A DNA stretch of 64,000 nt from NCBI GenBank assembly GCA_947184155.2, contig CAMXCT020001546.1:352001-416000 (forward strand). The letters are read 5' to 3'. Both the position numbers and the translations under genes were made by a program. Shown piece after piece: positions 47,424 through 56,844 of the stretch. Every line of letters starts with the position of its first letter. Within the stretch, counting starts at the first letter, position 1. The DNA is from Cladocopium goreaui. Taxonomy: Eukaryota; Sar; Dinophyceae; Suessiales; Symbiodiniaceae. Under the pieces are notes generated by a model. The model searched no databases. It was not told the DNA's origin and was given only the letters and a program-made list of their open reading frames with translations.

Positions 47424-49448
47424 ATGACTGAGGCCACAGATACGAATCCTGACCTTTTTCCTATGGGAGATTTTGCGGGGTCAGGTTTTGATGTTGGATA
47501 CCCATATGGTGGTGAACAGTCTGAACCCTTTTTTGATGACGCCAGGGTTGATCCATCTGAAACAGTGGGGGACCAATTGGACGACTGGGATGTTACGGCA
47601 GTAAACTTTGCTGGTTCAGTGTTGGACGGTTTGCATGTTTTCACTTCCGGTGATTTTCAAAATGCATTGGACAGAGCATGGCAATCTTTGGAGCCGGCGC
47701 CACAGTGGACGATGCCTTGGGAAACGGGCGTGTGGAAACATATTTTTGATGTGTCAGAGCGTTCAAGTAGCTTGACAATGCCTGTTTTGAGTAGACCTGC
47801 AGTGGCTCCTCTGCCAGATGTCTTGCCAGTGCAACACCCGGCTTTGAAAAGCAGGCGCGTTGCAGCTGAACCTCAGGCCTGGCAACAAGTGGTCATGGCC
47901 TCGGATGTGGCGTCATGGCAGGAGCTTCATGAAGCCAAGCTGGACGTGGCTTTGAAACGCTGGTATGACGTGGTGATCATGTTTCCAACGTCATTTATCT
48001 TGGTGGCTCAACTGGCTGAATTACCCACCTTGGGTGAGCAAATGTCCATGATGAGAGATGTTTTGAGTGGCAGATCACCTTTGACCTTGTTGAAACGAGT
48101 GAACTCCATTACACGGTACATGACATTTCTGCGCAATCACGGGATGACAGCGCCTGGGGTTGAGTCAGACTTGTATGCTTTTCTCAAGGAGCAAAGGTCT
48201 GAAGGCGCACCTCAGTCGAGACTTGCAGCTGTGATTGAGTCCATCAGGTTCATGGAGCATGTGTTAGGCCTCAATGGTTTGACAGACCTGCTGTCCAAGC
48301 GCTGCTTAGGTGCGGCAAAGCAGACAACAGCTGGGCCAAACCGTCAGGCAGCACCGCTGACAGTTGCAGAGCTGCGGGTACTTCATGACATCCTTGCTTC
48401 ACCTGATGCAGATGTTTGGGATCGTAACATGGCTGGCGCTTTCCTGGGATGTGTTTATACAAGGTCGAGGTGGTCAGATTTTCAGCACTCGAATGAAATG
48501 ACAGCAGATCCACACCCTCATTGTCCTGAGTTTGTGGAGTTATCCATTTCAGAGTACAAGACAAAGTATGCAAATGCTTGGAGGGGTGGTTTGCTTACAG
48601 CAGTGGCCCCAGCCATCGGTGTGTCGGCAGAGAACTGGGCGCAGAACTGGCTGGTAGTTAGAAACATGTTGCAGGCACCTTTGCATGAGGATTTTCCCAT
48701 CATGCCAGCACCGAACGCTGCAGGGGAGGCCACCAAAAGGCCCCTTACCACTAAGGAAGTTGCGGAGTGGATCCGTTTGCTTTTGAGGAGAGGTGGCATA
48801 GCAATGGGTGAACGCAGAATTTCATCCCATAGTGCCAAAGCCACCATCCTTTCATACTTAGCGAAGTATGGAGCAGAGATATCAGTGCGTGAGATTTTGG
48901 GGGCCCATGTTTCCCACTTGCAGTCGGTCATCAGATATTCAAGAGACGCCCTGGCTGAGCCCTTGCGGGTTATGGCACGCATGCTGGCTGACATACGCAG
49001 TGGCATTTTTATGCCGGACACCACAAGGTCTGGATACTTTTCAATGAACTTGGACCCAGCCACAGAGGAGATTGACAGTACAGTTATTCTGGTCAGTGAT
49101 GATGAGGACGTTAAGCATGAGATGGCACAGGTGGAACAAATTGCTGAGTCTGACAGTGAGGACGAAGCTGACACCTGTTCAAGCTCAGATGAAAGTGCAG
49201 TGGCATCTGCAAGGTGCAGTCGACCCGTAACCGTGCCAAAGGCGCCGGTGGGCTTCAAGATGTACCAGCACACCAAGAGCCGCATGCTTCACCTCATGGA
49301 GTTGGAGCACCATAGGGTGTTCCAGTGTGGAAGGATGGCTGGGGAAAAGCATGAGATTTCCCAGGCCAGCAAACTCCGTTGGGACACCCCTTGCTGTGGC
49401 CGATGTTGGCGCACAGCTGGGCACCCGCTCGTGTCTAGGGTCGGATGA
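47424..49448 (+). CDS. Element B tyrosine recombinase
   Basis: ATG 47424 (MTEATDTNPDLFPMGDFAGS) gives 674 residues, matching the 676 of element C's recombinase. Catalytic pattern: Arg349 in YTRSRWSDFQHS, His469 and Lys472 in SSHSAKATILSYLAK, His495 in ILGAHVSHL and nucleophile Tyr505 in RYSRDALAEPL. The second canonical Arg (HxxR) is Lys. A Cys-containing tail shared with element C follows (APVGFKMYQHTKSRMLHL, FQCGR, then LRWDTPCCGRC). The enzyme would integrate circular cDNA without target duplication, as in DIRS-type elements. An acidic Ser/Asp/Glu linker separates catalytic core and tail. Confidence 0.85.
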   Translation: MTEATDTNPDLFPMGDFAGSGFDVGYPYGGEQSEPFFDDARVDPSETVGDQLDDWDVTAVNFAGSVLDGLHVFTSGDFQNALDRAWQSLEPAPQWTMPWETGVWKHIFDVSERSSSLTMPVLSRPAVAPLPDVLPVQHPALKSRRVAAEPQAWQQVVMASDVASWQELHEAKLDVALKRWYDVVIMFPTSFILVAQLAELPTLGEQMSMMRDVLSGRSPLTLLKRVNSITRYMTFLRNHGMTAPGVESDLYAFLKEQRSEGAPQSRLAAVIESIRFMEHVLGLNGLTDLLSKRCLGAAKQTTAGPNRQAAPLTVAELRVLHDILASPDADVWDRNMAGAFLGCVYTRSRWSDFQHSNEMTADPHPHCPEFVELSISEYKTKYANAWRGGLLTAVAPAIGVSAENWAQNWLVVRNMLQAPLHEDFPIMPAPNAAGEATKRPLTTKEVAEWIRLLLRRGGIAMGERRISSHSAKATILSYLAKYGAEISVREILGAHVSHLQSVIRYSRDALAEPLRVMARMLADIRSGIFMPDTTRSGYFSMNLDPATEEIDSTVILVSDDEDVKHEMAQVEQIAESDSEDEADTCSSSDESAVASARCSRPVTVPKAPVGFKMYQHTKSRMLHLMELEHHRVFQCGRMAGEKHEISQASKLRWDTPCCGRCWRTAGHPLVSRVG

Positions 49449-49918
49449 ATGAGCCAGACAACATGAGCGCTGGACCTTTGCAGCCAAACACTTGGCAACG
49501 CAGAGCTATGAGCCTTCTTGTGGAAAAAATTTGACAGGCAGCATCTCCTTGTGCAAATCATTCACCAGTTAGTGTCAACATGAGACACGGTGAGAACGCA
49601 CACATTGAAAACCACCTGTCAAACATTTCATTCCACTTGTCATACATGTCGGCTCCAGGTGTGCAACATGAAGTGCATGATACGTTTGTTTGGCTCATTT
49701 CATCATGCATGTCAGGAACGTCCAGACCTTAACCCAGGCACTCTCAACTTGTTGCAAATTGCATAAGTGAGCATGTCATATAGATACAGAAGTTGATAAA
49801 CCACACTCCATTCTAAATACACCCTCTTTTGGATCTGACCCAGTTTTTCTTTCACTTTGACAGCTGGTTCATTGTTTCTTTTGTTGTAGGGACCTCAAAC
49901 GCTACCCGTTGCTGAAAC
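49449..49918 (+). other. Element B spacer between YR and gag
   Basis: About 470 bp without a coding frame; it ends in a T-rich tract (49840-49890) and TTGTAGGGACC shortly before the gag ATG. It could hold a promoter or an intron. Confidence 0.45.
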
Positions 49919-51103
49919 ATGGCACTGGTGGAATCAGAGGCCGCTTTTCAAAAGCGTTGTGATGAACTGGAGGACCAGCTCTACACGAAGTGTAAGGCCC
50001 AGGACATCACGTCTTTTTCAACTCTGGCATTTTCGTTGGGGTCACCTCAGAACCAAGTCAGTGAAACAGAGCTGTCAGATTTGGCGGGAAAAATTCATGG
50101 AGGAGTGGCCACAGTGGGGAACACAGCCAACATAAGGAGACTCCATTTTGAGGCTTGTACATTTCTTATGGCAGATATGAAGTCGCAGGTAACAGCAACT
50201 GACCCGTCAGAGCCTGTGCGTAAACTTCCATTTGTTGAAAAGCAGAATCGCCTTGAAATGCAGAAGCGCCGAATCAGTGGGTTGTCGCACCGACCTGAGC
50301 AGCAGCCAGCCCACCAGTTGATTGACCAGGTGTACAACTTGATAGAGTCAGGTGCCATCATTTACATTCATCCCTCAAAGTGCCATTCAAGGGAACACGA
50401 GATTCAGAATGAGGCAAAACAGAAGACCAAGCAAATCGTTGCCCTTGAACAGGGGGCCTTGAAAACAACCACAGCCAATGCCATGACAGACATTGACACT
50501 TCCACTGAGTTGAAGGTTTACTTTGCTTTGATGCGACGGCACTTGGCTTTCGAGATGCTTCATTTGCTTTCCTGGGAGTTGTGTCAACTTTGGTTGGACA
50601 AGCTCATGACCGTGCTGATCTCAGATGCTCCAGCAAATTTTTCAGCAGTTGGAGTGAGTCAGATTCTCAAAGCTGATCGGGAGATGTTTACATTGCTTGT
50701 CATGGAACATACAGATGGTTTGAAAGCATTGCCTGGCAGAGAGCCGCCGTTGGACAAAACGTTCAAGCGCCTGATGCACGACCCACGCATCAATGTTCAT
50801 TTGATTGCATACCCAAAGCAGCAGCCAGTTGCACCGAAAACCCCAAAGCGTCCTGGTGATGAGCCTGGAGATAAACCAAGTCCTAAAAAGCCAAAAAACC
50901 AGCCGCCGAAGCCCGTGCCTCAGATGCCAGCTGAGTTGAAAGGGTTGACAAGTAGGACTGCAGACGGCAAACCCATTTGCTGGCATAGGAACCTTAAGAA
51001 AGGGTGCAATAACACAGTCAAGAATGGCCGGTGCAGATTTGGGATGCACGTATGCATGAAGTGTCACAAAACGGGACACGGAGCAGCAGATTGCCCTGGT
51101 TGA
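49919..51103 (+). CDS. Element B Gag with CCHC zinc knuckle
   Basis: 394 residues from MALVESEAAFQKRCDELE, homologous to the element C gag at 63333. A helical N-terminal and central region is followed by a Lys/Pro-rich linker (about residues 300-340), a CRFGMH segment and a terminal zinc knuckle CMKCHKTGHGAADC (C-x2-C-x4-H-x4-C). Gag would form the particle that packages element RNA. It terminates at TGA 51101-51103 followed by CTAG; the same frame is open beyond, into pol. Confidence 0.85.
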   Translation: MALVESEAAFQKRCDELEDQLYTKCKAQDITSFSTLAFSLGSPQNQVSETELSDLAGKIHGGVATVGNTANIRRLHFEACTFLMADMKSQVTATDPSEPVRKLPFVEKQNRLEMQKRRISGLSHRPEQQPAHQLIDQVYNLIESGAIIYIHPSKCHSREHEIQNEAKQKTKQIVALEQGALKTTTANAMTDIDTSTELKVYFALMRRHLAFEMLHLLSWELCQLWLDKLMTVLISDAPANFSAVGVSQILKADREMFTLLVMEHTDGLKALPGREPPLDKTFKRLMHDPRINVHLIAYPKQQPVAPKTPKRPGDEPGDKPSPKKPKNQPPKPVPQMPAELKGLTSRTADGKPICWHRNLKKGCNNTVKNGRCRFGMHVCMKCHKTGHGAADCPG

Positions 51104-51107
51104 CTAG
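51101..51107 (+). promoter_or_regulatory. Candidate stop-codon readthrough site between gag and pol
   Basis: TGACTAG: a UGA followed by CUAG, the best-known leaky stop context. The pol frame (51152-54346) is the same frame as gag (49919-51103), and no other stop occurs between 51104 and 51152. Confidence 0.6.
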
Positions 51108-54100
51108 AAACATCAGATCAACAGGGTGCATGTGAGCCAAGGCCTTGTACAGTGGGCCATCCAATTTTTGCTCAAGATTTTCCAATGTGTCCTATAAAGG
51201 ATGTCGATCGGCCTGGTCCCATTAGTCAGACGCAGCCTGCCAGCCATCAGTTGCCTGGCGATTCAATGTGCAATAAGGGTACAGGACTGGTCCTTGAGAT
51301 TTTTGCCGGATCGTGTCGGCTCAGCAAAGCTTGTCGTGGAATTGGCCTACAAGCATTGTCGGTGGATAAAGACTTGAGTAGAGCAGAAAACGCAGCAGTT
51401 GCAAAATATGACTTGTGTGATAAGAATCATTTTTCAATACTGGAGGGCTTGGTCAAAGCCGAGAGGCATCGGCTCTTGCATGCGCACTTCGCGCCCAGTT
51501 GTGGGACCGCTTCCAAAGCCCGGGAGCGTTTGGTCCCTGGATTGCCTAAAGAGCGCCAACCACGGCCCCTTAGGTCCGAGGAGAAGCCTGATGGCCTTGA
51601 CAATTTGACTTCAAGTGAAGCTGCAAGGGTGATATCAGCCAACGATTCATATGAAGCCGCAGTGAGGCTCATCTTGCTCTTGGTGGATCTGGGAATTTCG
51701 GTCTCAGTAGAGAACCCTAAGAACTCACTTTTCTGGTTGACATCAATGATGCAAAGGCTCTACAAGGCAGTCAAAGGAGGTCATGAGACCATTTTTCACA
51801 GTTGCATGCACGGTGGCACCCGAGACAAAGCAACAAAGTTTTGGTCTTTTAACCCTCGCGCCCCAGAAATAAACCTGTTTGCATCATTGGCTCTGGAGTG
51901 TGACAGGAGCCATCCACACCAGTCATGGCGGCCTCGGTTTGTTGATGGCCGATGGATTTTTCCAACCAAGGACGAAGCTGCATACCCAGTTCTTCTGTGT
52001 GAACGCATGGCAAGCATCCTTTTGCAAGAAGCAACCTGCCGAGGCTTAGCACCAGATGACAGTTTGACACAGCAGCTGCAACACGACAGCGCAGTCGGAA
52101 AAAGGCAGTTGTTCACTACACAACCTCGTCAGCAGAAGTTGCGGCCGATTTTGTCTGAGTTTGGTCATTTTCTAGTCATGGCAGTAAGCCTGGAGGATGC
52201 TTCAAAATTGCAGTTGGAAAAACTTTGTCCTAAGGGTTCAAAAATAGTGTCACGTCAAATTCAATGGGGGTTTAGGCGGGACGTTTTCATGACCCAAAAG
52301 GGTGCCACCATGGTCTCCCATTTGGATGATGGAGAAACCTTCGAACTGGTGAAAGTAGGCGTTCCAAGAGATCCAACCGAGTTCATTGCAGCTGCAGTGG
52401 CATTAGGGCATCCACGTTTCTTGCTTGCAAGGGTGAGTAGTGAGGCTGAAGTTGCTGTGGATCATCTTTTGGGGAATGCGGCGAAACTTTCTTTGCTTAG
52501 AGCCCGGTTTTTGAAAAAATGGTTGCAAAGGGCAAAAGAGTTGCATGAACATGAGGAGGATTTGCACTCCAAGTTGCCTGCACACTTGCGCAGGGTCCTG
52601 GCAGGCAAACGCCTCTTATTGTGGCGTGAAATTTTGCTTGAACTAGGATACCAAGATGCCAAGGTGGTGGACGAAATCATCCGAGGTTTCCCTATGACAG
52701 GTTGGACCGAAGAATCAGGAGTTTTTGTGCCTGATGTGCGGCCTCCAGACATGACCGTGGATCAATTGCGGGGCATTGCACTTGGACTGAACCATGCAGT
52801 GGTGGAATCGTTGGCACAGGCCGGAGATTCAGAGTTGGATGTCCCGGCTTGGGAAGAAACCCAGGCAGAGATTCAGAATGGGTGGCTAGAACCTTGTGAA
52901 GTTTCAGATTTGCGTGTGGTGCATGTAGCCAAACGCTTTCCTTTGCAGCAGGGCGGTAAATTGCGGTTGATCGACGATTTTTCAGCAGCTGGAGTTAACC
53001 AAACGGTGGGCATGGCCGAAAAACTCAGGGTGGAGTCGGTGGACGAGCTGACGGCCACCATCCTTGTGATGTTGAAAAAATGCGGTGAAAGTGCTCTGCT
53101 GAATCTTGTGGGTAGGACGTTTGACTTGAAAAGCGCTTATAAGCAATTTGGGGTCGACGTCGAGCACCAAAAAACTCTCAGGATTGCCCAGCGTCACCCG
53201 GGCGGCGGAGTCAAGTTCTTTGCGGTCCAATCGCTACCGTTCGGGGCCACAGCCTCTGTCTCTTCATTCTTGCGCATAGCAGCTTCCATTAAGTTCATTG
53301 GCACGGTGGGGCTGCGGCTCATTTGGACCAATTTCTTTGATGATTATACTGCTTTGTGTACCAGGCAGACGGCTCAAGAGGTGACCTTCTGTGTAGAGTC
53401 CTTGTTGCGTTTGCTTGGAGTGAAATATGCTGAGACGGGCCCCAAGGCCCCAGACTTTGCGGAGAAGTTCAAAACCCTGGGGTTGGAATTCGACTTGTCT
53501 GAAACCGACCATGGGTCTTTTGTCTTAGGTCACACTGACAAAAGACGAGAAGAGCTCCTAGCCACATTGCATGAATTTTTGCAGGTCGAGACGGTAGAGG
53601 TGAAAGCGCTGGAGAAACTGCATGGTCGGTTGGTGTGGTTCAGTTCCTATGTTTTTGGCCGAGAGTTGAATACTGCAGTGAGGGTGATTTCGAGATACGC
53701 AAGGTTCAAAACCAAAACCATCAACAAGCCCGATGACCTGAACCATGCGTTGAAATTTCTGGCGGAGGAACTGGTCAGAGCCAGACCAGTCCAAGTCTCC
53801 CTATCTCATTCCAGCACCTTCTTTGTCTTCACGGATGGAGCGTTTGAACCCACTTCCAATACACCTGCCACTGTTGGTGGCCTACTAGTTGATGAATGGG
53901 GAAGGTCATTAGAGTTCTTTGGGTTGCCTGTTCCACAGACCTTGCTGGACCAATTCCTGGAACATTCAGAACATCCAATATATGAGCTTGAGATCCTCCC
54001 AGTCCTGGTAGCCATCAGGATATGGGCCAAGTTGTTGGAGAAGAGCCACGTTGTGTTTTACTTAGACAATACTGCAGCACATAGTGCCTTTGTCCGTGCG

Positions 54101-54346
54101 GAGGGAGCCACCCCAGCGGCAGCAGGCATGGTGCGAGACTTTGTCAAGTATGAGAAGTTGTTAGGTTTGTTACCATGGTTCGGACGAGTCCCGTCCGCTA
54201 GCAACCCAGCAGACGACGCATCTAGGCTGAACTTTAACGTGGCCTGGCTTACCCAAGCCAAACTTCTCTCAGTGGTTCTTCCTGCACACTTAAGTCAGTG
54301 GGGTATATCAACGGGTGTTCCGGAAGCATGCAACCGGAAAGCTTGA
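51104..54346 (+). CDS. Element B Pol: methyltransferase-like domain, reverse transcriptase, RNase H
   Basis: The frame is open from just after the gag stop; the first ATG is at 51185. Residues about 46-200 (counting from 51152) look like a SAM-dependent methyltransferase related to the DNA C5 type: LVLEIFAGSCRLSKACRGIG (motif I), SVDKD, HAHFAPSCGTASKARER in the position of the catalytic PC loop, and ISVSVENPKNSLFW like the ENV motif. RT follows: KRFPLQQGGKLRLIDDF, GRTFDLKSAYKQF, VQSLPFGATASVSSF and WTNFFDDYTAL (active-site FFDD). RNase H: FVFTDGAFEP (Asp), YELEILPVL (Glu), VFYLDNTAAHSAF (Asp) and ASNPADDASRL (Asp). It is complete and uninterrupted. The last codons lie inside repeat B1. Confidence 0.82.
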   Translation, partial: LETSDQQGACEPRPCTVGHPIFAQDFPMCPIKDVDRPGPISQTQPASHQLPGDSMCNKGTGLVLEIFAGSCRLSKACRGIGLQALSVDKDLSRAENAAVAKYDLCDKNHFSILEGLVKAERHRLLHAHFAPSCGTASKARERLVPGLPKERQPRPLRSEEKPDGLDNLTSSEAARVISANDSYEAAVRLILLLVDLGISVSVENPKNSLFWLTSMMQRLYKAVKGGHETIFHSCMHGGTRDKATKFWSFNPRAPEINLFASLALECDRSHPHQSWRPRFVDGRWIFPTKDEAAYPVLLCERMASILLQEATCRGLAPDDSLTQQLQHDSAVGKRQLFTTQPRQQKLRPILSEFGHFLVMAVSLEDASKLQLEKLCPKGSKIVSRQIQWGFRRDVFMTQKGATMVSHLDDGETFELVKVGVPRDPTEFIAAAVALGHPRFLLARVSSEAEVAVDHLLGNAAKLSLLRARFLKKWLQRAKELHEHEEDLHSKLPAHLRRVLAGKRLLLWREILLELGYQDAKVVDEIIRGFPMTGWTEESGVFVPDVRPPDMTVDQLRGIALGLNHAVVESLAQAGDSELDVPAWEETQAEIQNGWLEPCEVSDLRVVHVAKRFPLQQGGKLRLIDDFSAAGVNQTVGMAEKLRVESVDELTATILVMLKKCGESALLNLVGRTFDLKSAYKQFGVDVEHQKTLRIAQRHPGGGVKFFAVQSLPFGATASVSSFLRIAASIKFIGTVGLRLIWTNFFDDYTALCTRQTAQEVTFCVESLLRLLGVKYAETGPKAPDFAEKFKTLGLEFDLSETDHGSFVLGHTDKRREELLATLHEFLQVETVEVKALEKLHGRLVWFSSYVFGRELNTAVRVISRYARFKTKTINKPDDLNHALKFLAEELVRARPVQVSLSHSSTFFVFTDGAFEPTSNTPATVGGLLVDEWGRSLEFFGLPVPQTLLDQFLEHSEHPIYELEILPVLVAIRIWAKLLEKSHVVFYLDNTAAHSAFVRAEGATPAAAGMVRDFVKYEKLLGLLPWFGRVPSASNPADDASRLNFNVAWLTQAKLLSVVLPAHLSQWGISTGVPEACNRKA

Positions 54347-54751
54347 CCCTACGCAGATAGCATCATCTGCCACCTTCCTGTGACAAAAACATGATTTGTT
54401 CGCTACAGGTTGAAACTGCAACCTTTCCTGTCTTTACCCCGACTGTGCATTCGAAGTGAATCCGCGACAAAAAGAGAGGCAGCATTCCACCGCCACGTTT
54501 TCATTTCAGTGATGTCCATTGTTTGTTTGTTTCGATTTGCTTTTGTGATTTATCCGCATGTCCTTGTGCAGTTTGATGATCACGATTTGGAAACACACTT
54601 TCGATGGCGCGCGTATCCTCGAGATATTTGTTGTTATATATTATTCTTCTTGATGTTTTATTGTTAGTTTAAATAAATAAACCACATATATGAATATGGA
54701 TCTATACGTTTGATCCTTCCCCATCGTCTTGTGGTTTGTTAGCGAAAATAA
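54300..54751 (+). repeat. Element B repeat B1
   Basis: 452 bp, GGGGTATATCAACGG to GCGAAAATAA, nearly identical to B2 (55071-55522). An 85-residue frame inside (MKLQPFLSLPRLC...) is duplicated with it and is not considered a gene. Confidence 0.93.
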
Positions 54752-55070
54752 GCAACACCTCTTTGAGAATCAAAGATGAATGCCTTATTTTCACGACAAC
54801 AAAAATTTGTCCCAGTGGGACAAATTAACAAGACCAAAAAAAAAAATCTCTGAAACCACCAAACAACAAACAAACACAAACAGTAAACAGTTTGTTGGTT
54901 GTCTCCCTGTTTAACTGGAAACATCGATGATACTTCATGTTCACATGTGTGATTTTTCATTCGTTTGATGTTTTCCGTTTCAAGGGAGGGTGGGTGGGAA
55001 TTCCACCCTTTTTAAGAGGGCAGCGTTACCCACCCTACTTTCACTACGTTCACCCACCCACGCTGCGGGG
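54752..55070 (+). repeat. Element B repeat A2 plus G/C-rich junction
   Basis: Begins GCAACACCTC like A1. Near 54990 it gains a GGGTGGGTGGGAATTCCACC segment with inverted CCCACCC copies (about 55030-55065), absent from A1. Confidence 0.88.
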
Positions 55071-55522
55071 GGGGTATATCAACGGGTGTTCCGGAAGCAT
55101 GCAACCGGAAAGCTTGACCCTACGCAGATAGCATCATCTGCCACCTTCCTGTGACAAAAACATGATTTGTTCGCTACAGGTTGAAACTGCAACCTTTCCT
55201 GTCTTTACCCCGACTGTGCATTCGAAGTGAATCCGCGACAAAAAGAGAGGCAGCATTCCACCGCCACGTTTTCATTTCAGTGATGTCCATTGTTTGTTTG
55301 TTTCGATTTGCTTTTGTGATTTATCCGCATGTCCTTGTGCAGTTTGATGATCACGATTTGGAAACACACTTTCGATGGCGCGCGTATCCTCGAGATATTT
55401 GTTGTTATATATTATTCTTCTTGATGTTTTATTGTTAGTTTAAATAAATAAACCACATATATGAATATGGATCTATACGTTTGATCCTTCCCCATCGTCT
55501 TGTGGTTTGTTAGCGAAAATAA
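55071..55522 (+). repeat. Element B repeat B2 (right terminus)
   Basis: 452 bp matching B1; it ends at AATAA (55518-55522), directly abutting the resumed RNase H frame of element A. Confidence 0.93.
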
Positions 55523-55940
55523 ACAACTGATATGCCAGGCTGAGATTTTTCCAATACTTGTGGCGAAGTCGACTTGGCCACATATAATCTCCTGTCGAGC
55601 GGTGCTTTGGTTTGTGGATAACAACTCGGCATTGGCAGCTGTGATCAGGTCCTTTTCTCCGATTGTCGAGAACTTTGAATTGCTTGTGCTGAACGCAGAA
55701 CTTGATGTTAAGCTTCAGAGCCTGAACTGGTACAGCCGTGTGCCGTCGAAGTCAAACCTTAGTGACAGTCCCTCCAGAATGGACTTCAGTGAACTTGCAG
55801 CCAAAGGTTTCCAAAGATGTCAGCCTAATTACGAAACTCTCACAGTCAAGAAAAAGTGGGGAGGAAGGCGTGAGAGGCAAAAGTGTCGCCACGCAAAAGC
55901 GAAGCGCTCTGACTCCCCAATTTTTGGAAAGAATAAGTGA
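55523..55940 (+). CDS. Element A RNase H, C-terminal part
   Basis: Continues the frame broken at 46720: the split AA|A codon rejoins as Lys, then QLICQAEIFPILVAKSTW supplies the catalytic Glu, ALWFVDNNSALAAVIRSF the second Asp and KSNLSDSPSRMDFSELA the last Asp. It ends in a basic tail and stops at TGA 55938-55940, within repeat B1 of element A. Confidence 0.85.
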
Positions 55941-56172
55941 GAGCAATTTTTCAGTTGTGCTGCTTCAGTTCACGGTTTGGCGACATGTCGTTTTGCACTG
56001 ATTTCAGTTTCTGCATGTGCAATTTTTTTAAAGATATATATATATATATACAATTGAGTTTATATATATATATATTTTTGATTTGTTACTGGTTGACACG
56101 TTGGTGTTTAACTGGTTAATGCGTAGGGCGGCGCGAGTCAGTAAGAGTGAAGAAGTGAACCTGAGTAAATAA
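55868..56172 (+). repeat. Element A repeat B1
   Basis: GCGTGAGAGGCAAAAGTGTC to CTGAGTAAATAA, with two TA-rich tracts (56035-56075). Repeated at 56535-56844. Confidence 0.9.
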
Positions 56173-56534
56173 GTTGCGCCTCACTTTAGTGATGAGCCTT
56201 TATTTACGCGGTTCATTGGTGGTGAGCCACCTCCTTCTTCACTCCCTCCTATCGCGTCCTTCCCTTGCGCTCGCGTACGCGTGTGGCCAGGTGTGGCACT
56301 CCTTTACCTTTGTGTGGCAGCGCTACAAAGGTTAAAAAAAAAAAGAGGAACGGAAACAAACAAACAAATCTGAAACAGAAACTCTGACTTGTGTGTCGTT
56401 TGGCCTTGTGTGGCTTTTCTGAGTTTACCTGTTTCTGATTATTTGTTTCTCCGTTTTTTTCCATTCAAGGGTGGGTGGGTCGGAAATACTCTCACGACCC
56501 GTAGGTGTTGACTCACCCGTCCGACCCCCCTCCG
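56173..56534 (+). repeat. Element A repeat A2 plus G/C-rich junction
   Basis: Begins GTTGCGCCTCAC directly after AATAA and ends in GGGTGGGTGGG and CACCCGTCCGACCCCC inverted sequences. The corresponding A1 copy is not in the window. Confidence 0.75.
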
Positions 56535-56844
56535 GGCGTGAGAGGCAAAAGTGTCGCCACGCAAAAGCGAAGCGCTCCGACTCCCCAATTTTTGGAAAGA
56601 AAAAGTGAGAGCAATTTTTCAGTTGTGCTGCTTCAGTTCACGGTTTGGCGACATGTCGTTTTGCACTGATTTCAGTTTCTGCATGTGCAATTTTTTTAAA
56701 TATATATATATATACAATTGAGTTTATATATATATATATATTTTTTTTTTTGATTTGTTACTGGTTGACACGTTGGTGTTTAACTGGTTAATGCGTAGGG
56801 CGGCGCGAGTCAGTAAGAGTGAAGAAGTGAACCTGAGTAAATAA
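56535..56844 (+). repeat. Element A repeat B2 (right terminus)
   Basis: Copy of B1 with a longer TA/T tract. It ends CTGAGTAAATAA at 56844, after which the sequence becomes unrelated. Confidence 0.9.

Larger units (their letters stand above)
46721..55522 (+). mobile_element. Element B: complete YR retrotransposon with split direct repeats (8.80 kb)
   Basis: Layout: A1 - YR - gag - methyltransferase-like/RT/RNase H - B1 - A2 - B2. A1 starts GCAACACC at 46721; A2 starts with the same word at 54752; B1 (54300-54751) and B2 (55071-55522) are 452 bp each, nearly identical, and end in GCGAAAATAA. This is the split-direct-repeat plan of PAT/Ngaro-like DIRS-order elements, except that the recombinase comes first. 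Removing 46721-55522 restores an uninterrupted reading frame in element A. Near-identity of the repeats suggests a recent insertion. Confidence 0.88.
44990..56844 (+). mobile_element. Element A: 5'-truncated YR-type retrotransposon, interrupted by element B
   Basis: It retains reverse transcriptase and RNase H coding sequence in two pieces (about 44990-46720 and 55523-55940) and a 3' end with split direct repeats B1 (55868-56172), A2 (56173-56534) and B2 (56535-56844). The left-end A1 repeat and any YR or gag genes are missing, so the 5' part is lost. The right boundary is the AATAA at the end of B2. The left boundary is approximate, set by where similarity to element B's pol begins. Confidence 0.75.

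Noticed and set aside
54410-55438. Two identical 85-residue frames (54410-54667 and 55181-55438)
   Set aside because: They lie in the duplicated B1/B2 repeats of element B; identity reflects repeat identity, not coding constraint.
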